From: Streptomyces cinereus
GTDB taxonomy: Bacteria; Pseudomonadota; Gammaproteobacteria; Pseudomonadales; Moraxellaceae
Direction: 5' to 3'
Assembly: GCA_014647715.1 (NCBI GenBank)
Contig: BMPS01000001.1
Coordinates: 211,645 to 275,644 of the forward strand
DNA length: 64,000 bases
Positions 54,994-63,622 of this stretch are shown here, in pieces (position 1 is the first letter of the stretch; each line of letters begins with the position of its first letter). A program made the translations under genes and the position numbers. The notes beneath the pieces were generated by a model. That model did no database searches, was not told the DNA's origin, and saw only the letters and a program-made list of their open reading frames with translations.

Positions 54994-56094
54994 TTAAATC
55001 ACCGCTTTTGGATAGGCGCCTAATACCCGTAAATCTTTGACTTGCGGGCGAATCTCAGCGAGGGCTGCCTGCATATTGGCATCGTCAATATGACCAAGCA
55101 TATCAATAAAGAACACGTAAGCCCATTTGTTTGGACGCTCTGGGCGGGTTTCGATACTGGTCATCGACACCCCATGTTTTGCGAGTGGCTGCAATATTTG
55201 AATCAGCGCGCCCGCCTGATCTTTGGCTGCCACTAAAATCGAGGTTTTATCTTGACCTGACGGCGCTACTGCTTCGCGACCAATGATTAAAAAACGTGTG
55301 GTATTGGACGGGGTATCTTCGATGTTTTCAAATAGTTTGTGCAAATTATATTCGCTTGCTGCCACTTCCCCTGCAATGGCGGCTGAGTGCCACTCATTTT
55401 TGATACGCCGCGCCGCTTCACCATTGCTAGAGACTGCGACACGCTCGACATTAGGATAATGGGTATCTAACCATTGACGGCATTGGGCGAGCGCTTGGCT
55501 ATGGGCATAAATTTTTGAAATTGCGCCCACTTTGGTATGCTCACCCACCAAAAACTGATGATGCACCGGTAATTCCACCTCGCCAATGATTTTCAGATCG
55601 GAGGATAAAAAACCATCAAGGGTGTGGTTGACCACGCCTTCTGAGGAATTTTCAACAGGGACGACGCCATACATGGCAGAACCGGCTTCGACTTCACGAA
55701 ACACATCAGCAATGGTCGATAGCGGCACTGTCGTGGCGGCTTTACCAAAATGCTTCAGCGCTGCCATGTGAGTAAAGGTACCTGCAGGACCCAGATAAGC
55801 AATTTTTTGTGGGGCTTCTAAGTCTAAACACACTGACATAATTTCGCGGAATAAACGTGCCATTTTATCGGCAGGGAGTGGACCCTCATTACGCGCCATC
55901 ACCTTTTTTAGTACCTGCGCTTCTCGCTCTGGGCGATAAAAAATCGGATTGTCCTCTTGCGTCTTTTTGGCTTTGGCTACTTGCACCGCATAGCCTGCTC
56001 GCTCGTTGATTAATCGCTGGATTTTTTCATCCACTTCATCAATTTTTTGGCGAAGTCCAACTAATTCATCATTGCTCATCGTTTGTTCATTCAT
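54994..56094 (-). CDS. pheA: Bifunctional chorismate mutase / prephenate dehydratase (P-protein)
   Basis: Converts chorismate to prephenate and then to phenylpyruvate. The chorismate mutase domain is at about 10-95 (GLRQKIDEVDEKIQRLINERA), the dehydratase domain (AYLGPAGTFTHMAA, PVENSSEGVVNHTLD, TRFLIIG) is in the middle, and a C-terminal ACT domain (ASMTSIETRP-like region SMTSIETRPERPNKW) gives feedback inhibition by phenylalanine. The product is about 366 residues. The ATG at 56094 is chosen; a TTG five codons upstream opens the longest frame and an ATG 15 bases downstream is an alternative. The ribosome binding site is poor. It is the first gene of pheA-hisC-EamA-tyrA/aroA. Confidence 0.93.
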   Translation of the reverse strand: MNEQTMSNDELVGLRQKIDEVDEKIQRLINERAGYAVQVAKAKKTQEDNPIFYRPEREAQVLKKVMARNEGPLPADKMARLFREIMSVCLDLEAPQKIAYLGPAGTFTHMAALKHFGKAATTVPLSTIADVFREVEAGSAMYGVVPVENSSEGVVNHTLDGFLSSDLKIIGEVELPVHHQFLVGEHTKVGAISKIYAHSQALAQCRQWLDTHYPNVERVAVSSNGEAARRIKNEWHSAAIAGEVAASEYNLHKLFENIEDTPSNTTRFLIIGREAVAPSGQDKTSILVAAKDQAGALIQILQPLAKHGVSMTSIETRPERPNKWAYVFFIDMLGHIDDANMQAALAEIRPQVKDLRVLGAYPKAVI

Positions 56095-56165
56095 AAAATT
56101 ACAACTCAACAGTCAACACTGACCTGCGCGATAGGATTGAGGGTCATAAATCACAGGCAGCCTAG

Positions 56166-56189
56166 CTTGAAATATACCTTGAAATATAC
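56166..56189. repeat. 12-base tandem repeat (two copies) upstream of pheA
   Basis: CTTGAAATATAC repeated twice without a break, about 70-95 bases from the pheA start; each copy contains a TATA-like word on the minus strand. Confidence 0.75.
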
Positions 56190-56386
56190 AAAGTTACCAA
56201 ATGGCTTTATAGCAGAAATTGCCTAATACTAGCACAAATCACGCCTGTTAATCGAGTTTCGCTCGGCGCTTTTTCATCACAAATAGTGATATAGACACAA
56301 TATTTTTGGCATACCCTAAAAAAAATTGGATTTTTCTGCTTGATGCTTAACAAATACTTGCAAAATAGAAAAAAAACTAGCGATTG

Positions 56387-56401
56387 TCACAATGTTTGTG
56401 A
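56387..56401. promoter_or_regulatory. Inverted repeat TCACAA-TGT-TTGTGA upstream of talB
   Basis: Perfect six-base arms with a three-base centre, about 100 bases before talB and next to a TTGACA. It could be a regulator-binding site, but the regulator is not known. Confidence 0.35.
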
Positions 56402-56501
56402 TAGCTTTTGACATAGGTTAAACAACATTGAATGAAACCATACTATTTTGTCCGTGATAGCTTATCAGGGACATGCAGCAATTTGACATTTAGGAAAGTA
56501 C

Positions 56502-57440
56502 ATGACTAGCAGCTTAAACCAACTAAAAATGATGACAACCATTGTGGCAGATACTGGGGATTTGCAAGCGATTGCCCGCTTAAAACCAGTCGATGCGACC
56601 ACCAACCCAAGCTTGATTACCAAGGCATTGTCAGCGCCACAAATGCAGCCTATTTTAATTGAGACATTAAAAAAACACCCCAATGATATCGATGCGGTGA
56701 TTGATGAGCTCACCATTTATATCGGCACCGAAATTTTAAAACTGATTGATGGTCGTGTTTCGACCGAAGTGGATGCAAGGTTGTCTTATGATACCGATGG
56801 CACAATTGTCAAAGCGCAGCAATTTATCAAAGCGTATGAAGCCGCTGGGATTGATAAAAAACGCGTACTCATCAAAATCGCTGGCACCTGGGAAGGCATC
56901 CAAGCCGCCAAAGCGCTAGAGCAACAAGGCATCCATTGTAATGTGACGCTGCTATTTGGCTTGCACCAAGCCAAAGCCTGTGCCGATGCCGATGTTACCT
57001 TGATTTCGCCATTTGTCGGACGGATTTTGGATTGGCAGAAAAAAGATGAAGGACTCGATAGCATCGAAATCAGCCGCGATAAAGGCGTGAACTCAGTCAA
57101 AACTATCTATCATTACTTCAAACAGCATGGCTACACCACCCAAATCATGGGCGCGAGCTTTCGCAGTATTGAGCAAATATTGGCATTGGCAGGTTGTGAT
57201 TTATTAACGATTGCGCCTGATTTGCTAGACCAACTTGCCACGATGGACGTCAAAGTCGAGCGTCAGCTATTCCCAGACATGAAATTTATTGACCTCAAAA
57301 AAGAAACCCTCGATGAGACCCAATTTGCCGAGCAACATGCGCTTGATCCTATCAGCCAAGAGCTATTATCTGCCGGTATTGAAGGCTTTATCCAAGCTAG
57401 AGAAGCGTTAGAGCAAACCTTGAGAGGCTTGATTAACTAA
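56502..57440 (+). CDS. talB: Transaldolase TalB
   Basis: Transfers a dihydroxyacetone unit in the non-oxidative pentose phosphate pathway. The 312-residue protein has Asp17 in VVADTGD-like TIVADTGD, the DATTNPSLI motif, and the Schiff-base Lys125 in RVLIKIAGTWEG. Lengths agree with E. coli TalB (317). The ribosome binding site is AGGAAAG. Single plus-strand gene, followed by two hairpins before convergent apt. Confidence 0.94.
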   Translation: MTSSLNQLKMMTTIVADTGDLQAIARLKPVDATTNPSLITKALSAPQMQPILIETLKKHPNDIDAVIDELTIYIGTEILKLIDGRVSTEVDARLSYDTDGTIVKAQQFIKAYEAAGIDKKRVLIKIAGTWEGIQAAKALEQQGIHCNVTLLFGLHQAKACADADVTLISPFVGRILDWQKKDEGLDSIEISRDKGVNSVKTIYHYFKQHGYTTQIMGASFRSIEQILALAGCDLLTIAPDLLDQLATMDVKVERQLFPDMKFIDLKKETLDETQFAEQHALDPISQELLSAGIEGFIQAREALEQTLRGLIN

Positions 57441-57453
57441 GCGTTGTTAATTA

Positions 57454-57489
57454 AAGCTTTATTCATTAAAACTTTGATGAATAAAGCTT
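57454..57489. terminator. Long AT-rich hairpin after talB
   Basis: Thirteen-base perfect stem AAGCTTTATTCAT / ATGAATAAAGCTT (57454-57466, 57477-57489) with a ten-base loop; a short T tract follows ten bases later. It may stop talB transcription, but the T run is not directly adjacent. Confidence 0.5.
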
Positions 57490-57511
57490 AGTTCATTAAA
57501 TTTTTGTTAGC

Positions 57512-57542
57512 GGCTAATCATGTCCTTTGATCATGATTAGCC
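57512..57542. terminator. Hairpin between talB and apt
   Basis: Eleven-base perfect stem GGCTAATCATG / CATGATTAGCC with a nine-base loop. Neither side has a T run, so it may be a transcript-end stem rather than a classical terminator; it is 14 bases from the apt stop. Confidence 0.45.
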
Positions 57543-57555
57543 CCATGCCACCCCA

Positions 57556-58092
57556 TTAGCCTTTAGCTTGCAACACGGTATAAAGTGGTATAGCAAGCGG
57601 TTGATGCAAATCCACCAAATCAAGCAACACAAGCGCGCCTAACACCTGATGCCCTGCGGCTTCACAAAGCCCCACCGCAGCGCTCAAGGTACCCCCTGTC
57701 GCCAATATATCATCCACTAACAACACATTCGCGGGCGCAAGTCCCGCCTGCATCTCTAAAGTATCACTACCATACTCTAGCGCATAGCTTTTATTCGCCA
57801 CAGGCGGTGGCAGCTTACCTTCTTTGCGTACCAATACCATGCCTTTGCCTGTTCGACCCGCCAACAGGCTAGCAAAAATAAAACCCCGCGCTTCAATGGC
57901 GCCAAAGCAATCGACCGCATCGAATACTGGCTGTGGTATCGCTGCCAGTAACGCATCAATTACCGCATTGATGTGAGCGCGCAATAATGGCGTGATATCA
58001 TAAAACGCAATGCCTTGTTTGGGAAAATCAGGTACCACTCTGATGATTTGCCAAAATGGGTGTGGTGAATCAGGGGAGATAATCGATTGCAT
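57556..58092 (-). CDS. apt: Adenine phosphoribosyltransferase Apt
   Basis: Salvage enzyme making AMP from adenine and PRPP. The 178 residues hold the N-terminal IIRVVPDFPKQGIAFYDITPLL, the dimer loop with EARGFIFASLLA, and the PRPP-binding motif VLLVDDILATGGTL. The length fits Apt (about 180). It converges with talB. Upstream lies a 17-base tandem repeat. The ribosome binding site is weak. Confidence 0.95.
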   Translation of the reverse strand: MQSIISPDSPHPFWQIIRVVPDFPKQGIAFYDITPLLRAHINAVIDALLAAIPQPVFDAVDCFGAIEARGFIFASLLAGRTGKGMVLVRKEGKLPPPVANKSYALEYGSDTLEMQAGLAPANVLLVDDILATGGTLSAAVGLCEAAGHQVLGALVLLDLVDLHQPLAIPLYTVLQAKG

Positions 58093-58476
58093 AGGATTGA
58101 CCGAGTTCAGAAAAAATAAGTGTTAAGTAAAATTAAGTGTTAAGTAAAAATTAAGTAAAAATTGCTAAAGCGTGCCTCATTCTAGCAATTTTTTCCTGCT
58201 GAGCCAATCAAGGTCATAGATGACGTCAAGCCTTTACTTCAGTCATGATTAATAGGCTGGGCTTGGGCAAACTGATTTAAAGATTTGCGATATGGGATTG
58301 AATGTTGCCTGTCATTGGCTTGCTTGTTTCAGTGCATACTTGTAAACTATCGCAAGTTAAATTTTTAGGTGATTGCGCAAGTTTTGCATGGTTAACATAC
58401 TGCTGGGCATTGTAATTGCAATTTTTATCCTTATCTTCAATAACAAAAGTTACCACTAACATAGGGAAATTTACCA
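58093..58476. other. Divergent gap between apt and rubA
   Basis: 384 bases with no gene. It contains the TAAGTGTTAAGTAAAAT tandem repeat near apt and otherwise AT-rich sequence. No clear promoter for rubA was picked by eye. Confidence 0.45.
58117..58150. repeat. 17-base tandem repeat upstream of apt
   Basis: Two adjoining copies of TAAGTGTTAAGTAAAA(T/A), 16 of 17 bases identical, followed by a partial third unit to 58163. They lie 25-70 bases from the apt start, where the promoter should be. Confidence 0.75.
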
Positions 58477-58641
58477 ATGAAAAAATATCAATGTATCGTG
58501 TGTGGTTGGGTGTATGATGAGGCATTGGGCTGCCCAGAAGAAGGCATCCTCCCAGGTACACGCTGGGAAGATATTCCTGAAGATTGGACTTGCCCTGAAT
58601 GTGGGGTTAGCAAAGTGGACTTTGAAATGATTGAGCTATAA
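58477..58641 (+). CDS. rubA: Rubredoxin
   Basis: Small one-iron electron carrier of 54 residues. The four iron ligands are in CIVCG (Cys6, Cys9) and CPECG (Cys39, Cys42), and the conserved W-x-x-I-P-E-D-W core (WEDIPEDW) is present. Rubredoxins of this kind pass electrons from the neighbouring reductase to alkane hydroxylase or other acceptors. rubB begins 21 bases later, so the two are likely one transcript. No alkB/alkM gene lies nearby. Confidence 0.95.
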   Translation: MKKYQCIVCGWVYDEALGCPEEGILPGTRWEDIPEDWTCPECGVSKVDFEMIEL

Positions 58642-58662
58642 TAAATATAATAGGGTTTTATT

Positions 58663-60084
58663 ATGCAATCAACTAACAATGCCGATAGTGCGAGTTTAGA
58701 CAGTATCAGTTCAAATGACGCGCCTATTGCGCAACTGCCAAATACAGAACCACAACCTGTAATCATTATTGGCTCAGGGATGGCGGGTTATACGCTAGCG
58801 CGTGAGCTCAGAAAGCTAACGACTAGCTTGCCTATCGTCATGGTATGTCAAGACAGTGGTGATAGCTACGCCAAGCCAACCTTGTCAAATGCCTATGCGC
58901 AAAACAAACTTGCCGATAGCATCGCCAATGCGAGCGCGGAAAAAATGGCAGAAACGTTAAACCTGACCCTATTAAATTTTCATCAAGTCACTGATATTGA
59001 TGCCGATGAACAATTCATTGTAGTTCGCTCGTTAGTCAATGAAGCGTCTCAAACAACGCTTGCATATCGAGATTTGGTATTGGCGACAGGCGCGCATTCT
59101 AGACTGTTACCCAATCTAGCTGTCAATCACCAAACCATTTTTGCCGTCAATCATTTAGATGAGTACAAAAGCTTTCAGCAGCGCCTAAACACCCTGAAAT
59201 CTCAAAAATCAGCGCCGGTTAGGGTAGCGATTATTGGTGCAGGGTTGATTGGTTGTGAATTTGCCAATGATTTGATTGGTCAAAATACAGATAACCAGAC
59301 CGCTGACATCACAGTAGCTCTCTTTGATAAAGCGGCACGCCCACTGGCTCAGCAGCTCCCTAGCCAGGCAGGTATCATGCTACAAGACGCTTTGACTCAG
59401 TCAGGGGTGGATTTTTATCTAGGCACTGATATTACCAGTATCACGACAAACCTTAATAAAAATATTACTACAAATATTAATACAAGCGATAATGCAACCG
59501 TGACCATCTCGTTTGACAGGGATAAGCAATCACAAACCTTTGAGGCGGATATTGTTTTGATAGCGATTGGTTTGGTGGCTAATACTGACCTTGCCGCATC
59601 AGCGAACATTGCCATAGCATCATCACAGCACATCAATCCTGCAATAACCCATTTGCCAAGAACAGTGCAGCAAGGCATCAAAGTCGACGCCTACCTAGCC
59701 ACATCGGCAAAGCATATTTATGCCATTGGCGATTGTGCCAACGTGATGGGTAGCTATATGCCCTATGTCATGCCATTGATGAACCAAGCCAAAGCGTTGG
59801 CAAAAACCCTGGCTGACCCTAACATGGCGCCGACCAAAGTGGCGTATCCTGCCATGCCAGTGGCCATCAAAACACCTAGTTTACCTTTGGTAGTATTACC
59901 GGTATCGGGGCAGTACAGTGACGATCAACTGTATTGGCAAATGACCCCAACGACTGACGGAATGGTCATGACCGCCCATCCAAAAGATGATCCTCATAGC
60001 ATTTTAGGGTTTGTATTAGCCGGTAAAGAAGCAGCAAAACAGCGCTTAACGTTAACCAAGCAAGTGGCGGATTGGCTGTCTTAG
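58663..60084 (+). CDS. rubB: Rubredoxin-NAD+ reductase
   Basis: FAD flavoprotein of 473 residues that reduces rubredoxin with NAD(P)H. The N-terminal FAD motif is IIIGSGMAGYTLAREL (near 33), the second Rossmann motif is AIIGAGLIGCEFANDL, and YAIGDCANV near residue 360 belongs to the FAD site. The first 30 residues are polar and longer than in typical relatives. It directly follows rubA and ends before an alpha/beta hydrolase gene. The Asn/Thr-rich loop (NLNKNITTNINTSDN) in the NAD domain looks like an insertion. Confidence 0.9.
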   Translation: MQSTNNADSASLDSISSNDAPIAQLPNTEPQPVIIIGSGMAGYTLARELRKLTTSLPIVMVCQDSGDSYAKPTLSNAYAQNKLADSIANASAEKMAETLNLTLLNFHQVTDIDADEQFIVVRSLVNEASQTTLAYRDLVLATGAHSRLLPNLAVNHQTIFAVNHLDEYKSFQQRLNTLKSQKSAPVRVAIIGAGLIGCEFANDLIGQNTDNQTADITVALFDKAARPLAQQLPSQAGIMLQDALTQSGVDFYLGTDITSITTNLNKNITTNINTSDNATVTISFDRDKQSQTFEADIVLIAIGLVANTDLAASANIAIASSQHINPAITHLPRTVQQGIKVDAYLATSAKHIYAIGDCANVMGSYMPYVMPLMNQAKALAKTLADPNMAPTKVAYPAMPVAIKTPSLPLVVLPVSGQYSDDQLYWQMTPTTDGMVMTAHPKDDPHSILGFVLAGKEAAKQRLTLTKQVADWLS

Positions 60085-60179
60085 TGGCTATCTTAGTAGC
60101 CATGCTCGTGCAACGGGTCATCTAATGCGGCAAGTTCATTCAACAACCTACTAGCAGATTGATATTTTTGGAATAAATT

Positions 60180-61139
60180 ATGGATTTAGCCAAATTTAAT
60201 TTTGAACCCTCAGTGATTACGGACTTTATGCAAAGTGCCATCATTGATATTGGTGATGAATTACAACTGTGTGTTGAAGTTGGTGGCAATCCTGATCATC
60301 CGCCCTTGCTGCTGATCATGGGCTTAGGCTCGCAGTTGGTGTTTTGGCCAGATAGTTTTGTCAAAGGCTTGATTGATGCAGGCTTTTTTGTGATTCGTTT
60401 TGACAATCGTGATATCGGGCTATCATCAAAAATCGCCCGACCCTTCCCCCGTTTTCCCATCAACAATGTCAAAATGATGCTGCGTATGCAAGTGGGTTTG
60501 ACGAACCGTCATTTTCCTGTGGCGTACAACTTATTTGACATGGTGGAAGATACCCGCCGCTTGCTTGATAAGCTTGAGCTAAAAAATGTGTATGTGGTGG
60601 GGGCATCTATGGGCGGGATGATTGCGCAAATTTTGGCTGCCAAATACCCAAAACGCGTGTCGACACTGGGCCTCATGTTTACCAGTAATAATAAGCCATT
60701 TTTACCACCCACCAAGCCAAAGCAGCTGCAAACCCTACTCTCACATCCCAAAACTACCCAAATTGATGACGTGGTCGCATACGGCGTGTGGTGTATGCAG
60801 CGTATCGGCTCGCCCAATCATGTGGACGAAGAAGAAGTAGAACGACTCATTCGTTTGCGGTTTGAACGTAGTTATCACCCACGTGGCGCGCTTCAGCAGC
60901 TGCAAGCGATATTAGCCACTGGCTCTATTGTTAAATTCGACCAAAAAATCAAACAGCCAACTATTATCATTCATGGGGAAAAAGATGGGCTGGTGCCATC
61001 GGCGCATGGTCGGGCGATTGCCAAAGCGATTGCGCACAGTGAGTTTCATTTGATAAAGGATATGGGACATGATTTGGCAAAACCCTTTATCCCTGCGATT
61101 GTCAAACTGCTAGCCGATCATTATATGAAGCATGCTTAA
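60180..61139 (+). CDS. Alpha/beta hydrolase
   Basis: Cytoplasmic hydrolase of 319 residues. LLLIMGLGSQLVFWP (oxyanion region), the nucleophile elbow GASMGGMIA (Ser is the nucleophile), HGEKDGLVP (acid region) and DMGHDL (His) give a complete triad pattern. The fold is the canonical alpha/beta hydrolase, with a cap that is Lys/Pro-rich in the middle. The substrate is unknown. It has a GGAA ribosome binding site and lies 95 bases after rubB, facing ubiB with the stops four bases apart. Confidence 0.85.
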   Translation: MDLAKFNFEPSVITDFMQSAIIDIGDELQLCVEVGGNPDHPPLLLIMGLGSQLVFWPDSFVKGLIDAGFFVIRFDNRDIGLSSKIARPFPRFPINNVKMMLRMQVGLTNRHFPVAYNLFDMVEDTRRLLDKLELKNVYVVGASMGGMIAQILAAKYPKRVSTLGLMFTSNNKPFLPPTKPKQLQTLLSHPKTTQIDDVVAYGVWCMQRIGSPNHVDEEEVERLIRLRFERSYHPRGALQQLQAILATGSIVKFDQKIKQPTIIIHGEKDGLVPSAHGRAIAKAIAHSEFHLIKDMGHDLAKPFIPAIVKLLADHYMKHA

Positions 61140-61143
61140 GTCG

Positions 61144-62808
61144 CTAATTTAATAACCGCCACAATACAAACAGCACTGCAATCACATAAAAAATCGGCGC
61201 AAGCCAGCTACTCACCTGCCAGACGGCATGACTGGCAATCATTTGCGCGATAAACAACGACCCCACAAACCCAAGCAGCGCCAGCCAATCCTGTTGACGG
61301 TTTTTAAGCATATCTGAGCGAATTTGCTGTATTTCACGCAGCTGCTGATTTTGGTGCCCGCCCAGATTTGACAGAATTTGCAAACTATTATCCAGCAATT
61401 GTGGCATGTCATTGAGACTCAGTAACAGTTCAGGTAATTGCTTGCGTAGCTCGGTAATTTTTTGCATCGGGTCAAATTGCTGCTTCACCCAGCCTGTCAA
61501 AATCGGTTTGGCGAGCGACCAAATATCAAGCTCAGGGTATAAATCCCGTCCTAGACCCTCCACATGCACTAGCGTTTTAAGCAGTAGCATTAATTGCGGC
61601 GGTATATCCAAATGATAGCGACGCGCAATATCGAGCACCGACATGAGCACGCCTGCAAAATCAATGTCGTTGATTGGCTTACTAATCATCGGTGACACAG
61701 TGCGGCGCATATCGCGCATGAGGGCGTATTTATCGGTATTGGGTGGAATCCAGCCTGCCCGAGCAATGATATCCACTAGACCGGTAAAGTTATTGTTCAT
61801 CACCGATAATAAAAGCCTTGCCACAATCATTTGGTCAGCTTTAGAAAGCTCGCCTACGATTGAGCAATCAAGGGCGATGTAGCGGGGATTGGGATTTGGG
61901 GTATCGGCTGGCAGCGTTTCAACAAACACATTGCCTGGGTGCATATCAGCATGGAAGAAATTATCCCGAAATACTTGGGTGAAAAAAATCGTTAATCCTT
62001 TTGCCGCAAGTGCCGCCCTATCATATCCAAGCGCATCAAATACTTGGGTTTGCGAAATCGGCACCCCAACAATGCGCTCCATAATCATGATGTTTTTGCT
62101 CGCTTGATACACTTCAGGCACATACATCATCGATGAACCCAAAAAGTTGTTACGCATTTGGGTGGTATTGGCAGCTTCAAGGGTTAAATCAAGCTCATTG
62201 AGCAAGACTTGCCGATAATCTTCAACGATATCGATAATATGTACGGCACGCGCCGCTTCAATCCGTGCTGACGCCCACCCTGCCAAATCGCGCAATAATT
62301 CAAAATCTTCAATAATCTGTTCACGAATGGTTGGGCGAACTATTTTTACTACCACTTCACGCCCATCATGCAGACGTGCAGTGTGTACTTGCGCGATGGA
62401 TGCCGCCGCTAACGGTGTGCCATCAAATCTAGCAAATAGCTGATTGATAGGTTGCCCCAAACCGCCTTTTTTTGTCGATTGTTCAATTTGCTCGATAACC
62501 GTATCGACACTAAAGGGTTTTACCCTGTCTTGCAGATGCACCAACTGCTCAATAATCTCAGGGGTGACCAAATCACGACGCGTGGAAAGCAGCTGCCCTA
62601 ATTTTAAAAACAGCGTGCCCATCTCTTCAAGCGCCAGCCTAACCCCGTCTGGATGCGGTTTTTGAAAATAGCTGGCAGGGTGCATACGGATAAGTTTGGC
62701 AATGGGCTCAAGCTGCGGCGTCTCTTCAATAGGCAGATGCGTATCAACACGATAATGAGCGGCAATGCGCCACAGTTGTAAAAGACGTTTGCGATGATTT
62801 AGTAACAC
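61144..62808 (-). CDS. ubiB: Ubiquinone biosynthesis kinase-like protein UbiB
   Basis: Membrane-associated ABC1-family ATPase needed for aerobic ubiquinone synthesis. The 554-residue protein has LKLGQLLSTRRDL (KxGQ motif, 69-72), the Ala-rich loop AAASIAQVH, VVVKIVRP, NFFHADMHPGNVF and the final two C-terminal hydrophobic segments (FVGSLFIAQMIASHAVW and APIFYVIAVLFVLW). The start is GTG at 62808. ubiJ lies upstream on the same strand, but a strong terminator stands between them, so ubiB may need its own promoter. ubiE is not seen here. Confidence 0.94.
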   Translation of the reverse strand: MLLNHRKRLLQLWRIAAHYRVDTHLPIEETPQLEPIAKLIRMHPASYFQKPHPDGVRLALEEMGTLFLKLGQLLSTRRDLVTPEIIEQLVHLQDRVKPFSVDTVIEQIEQSTKKGGLGQPINQLFARFDGTPLAAASIAQVHTARLHDGREVVVKIVRPTIREQIIEDFELLRDLAGWASARIEAARAVHIIDIVEDYRQVLLNELDLTLEAANTTQMRNNFLGSSMMYVPEVYQASKNIMIMERIVGVPISQTQVFDALGYDRAALAAKGLTIFFTQVFRDNFFHADMHPGNVFVETLPADTPNPNPRYIALDCSIVGELSKADQMIVARLLLSVMNNNFTGLVDIIARAGWIPPNTDKYALMRDMRRTVSPMISKPINDIDFAGVLMSVLDIARRYHLDIPPQLMLLLKTLVHVEGLGRDLYPELDIWSLAKPILTGWVKQQFDPMQKITELRKQLPELLLSLNDMPQLLDNSLQILSNLGGHQNQQLREIQQIRSDMLKNRQQDWLALLGFVGSLFIAQMIASHAVWQVSSWLAPIFYVIAVLFVLWRLLN

Positions 62809-62877
62809 GTTGGCAACTCGTTAGAAAGCTTATCAATGGTGGGAATTCTAGCATGATATAAGCAATTTTTTAATGGT

Positions 62878-62904
62878 TAAAAAAAGACGGGGATTTAACC
62901 CGTC
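62878..62904 (-). terminator. Rho-independent terminator between ubiJ and ubiB
   Basis: GACGGG (62886-62891) pairs with CCCGTC (62899-62904), loop of seven, followed on the minus strand by a T run (plus-strand A run 62878-62885). Confidence 0.78.
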
Positions 62905-62965
62905 ATTTTGATTGTGCAAAAGCAACTTTTGCAATAAATCTACGCTTGTAATCTACTTTTCCAAT

Positions 62966-63607
62966 TTATTGTTTCATTAAAGCCGCTTGCTGTTGCTTGA
63001 TGGCATCGAGTCTGGCTTGTTCACGTTCAATATCCGCCCGCAGTTTTAGTAGCTGTTGTTTTAACTCATGGCTTACATTGTCATCAGTACTTGCACCGTT
63101 GGTTTTCCACTCTCTGATATTGGCAATATCGGCAAACATCTCTTTGGCAGGTACAGCGATTGTGCCTTTTAGGTTGGCTAATAGATTAGACAGTTGACTT
63201 GCCATCGCCAGACCAATCAGAGGTTGCAGTTTACCAATGATATCAGGGTCAAACCCAGCGACCAACTGTTTGACTTGCATCAGCACTTTATAATCGCCCT
63301 CAATCGGCAGATTGCCTTGTGGTTCACCCATCAAATTGAGCAAATGCACAGGATTGTCCACTTTGACAATACAATCAGGTTTGCTTACCACGGCGCTACC
63401 TTTAGGTTCAAAAACATCAACCGTCACAGGTTCAAAGCGAATGTGGTCATCATTAAAAATTGTATCAAATTCAATGGCTGGCTCTGCCATCACTAGGCGC
63501 AAAACTTTACCCGATAACGGTTGTAACCCTGCTTGGGTGATGGGGTCAGTGGCAATGGCTAGATTAACCACTTTTTCAATGCCTGCAAGCAATAAAACTG
63601 TAAACAT
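62966..63607 (-). CDS. ubiJ: Ubiquinone biosynthesis accessory factor UbiJ
   Basis: SCP2-domain protein that helps assemble and feed the ubiquinone biosynthesis complex. The 213 residues contain an SCP2-like lipid-binding domain (from about residue 20 to 130, with the VVSKPDCIVKVDNPVHLLNL segment) and a C-terminal coiled coil (KLRADIEREQARLDAIKQQQ) as in E. coli UbiJ. It stands just upstream of ubiB, the conserved order. A good AAAGG ribosome binding site precedes the ATG. Assignment relies on domain layout and position. Confidence 0.82.
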   Translation of the reverse strand: MFTVLLLAGIEKVVNLAIATDPITQAGLQPLSGKVLRLVMAEPAIEFDTIFNDDHIRFEPVTVDVFEPKGSAVVSKPDCIVKVDNPVHLLNLMGEPQGNLPIEGDYKVLMQVKQLVAGFDPDIIGKLQPLIGLAMASQLSNLLANLKGTIAVPAKEMFADIANIREWKTNGASTDDNVSHELKQQLLKLRADIEREQARLDAIKQQQAALMKQ

Positions 63608-63622
63608 TTTTTACCTTTTAAG

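Larger units (their letters stand above)
56095..56501. other. Divergent gap between pheA and talB
   Basis: 407 bases. It holds a 12-base tandem repeat in the pheA upstream region (56166-56189) and a TCACAA-TGT-TTGTGA palindrome (56387-56401) upstream of talB. A TTGACA at 56408-56413 has no convincing -10 at the right distance. No leader peptide rich in Phe was found ahead of pheA. Confidence 0.5.

Noticed and set aside
56408..56413. TTGACA as a talB -35 box
   Set aside because: No -10-like hexamer at 15-19 bases; the nearest TACTAT is 27 bases away.
60321..60330. GGCTTAGGCT in the alpha/beta hydrolase gene
   Set aside because: Followed by CGCAG and not TATTT, and it encodes the conserved Gly-Leu-Gly loop; taken as chance.
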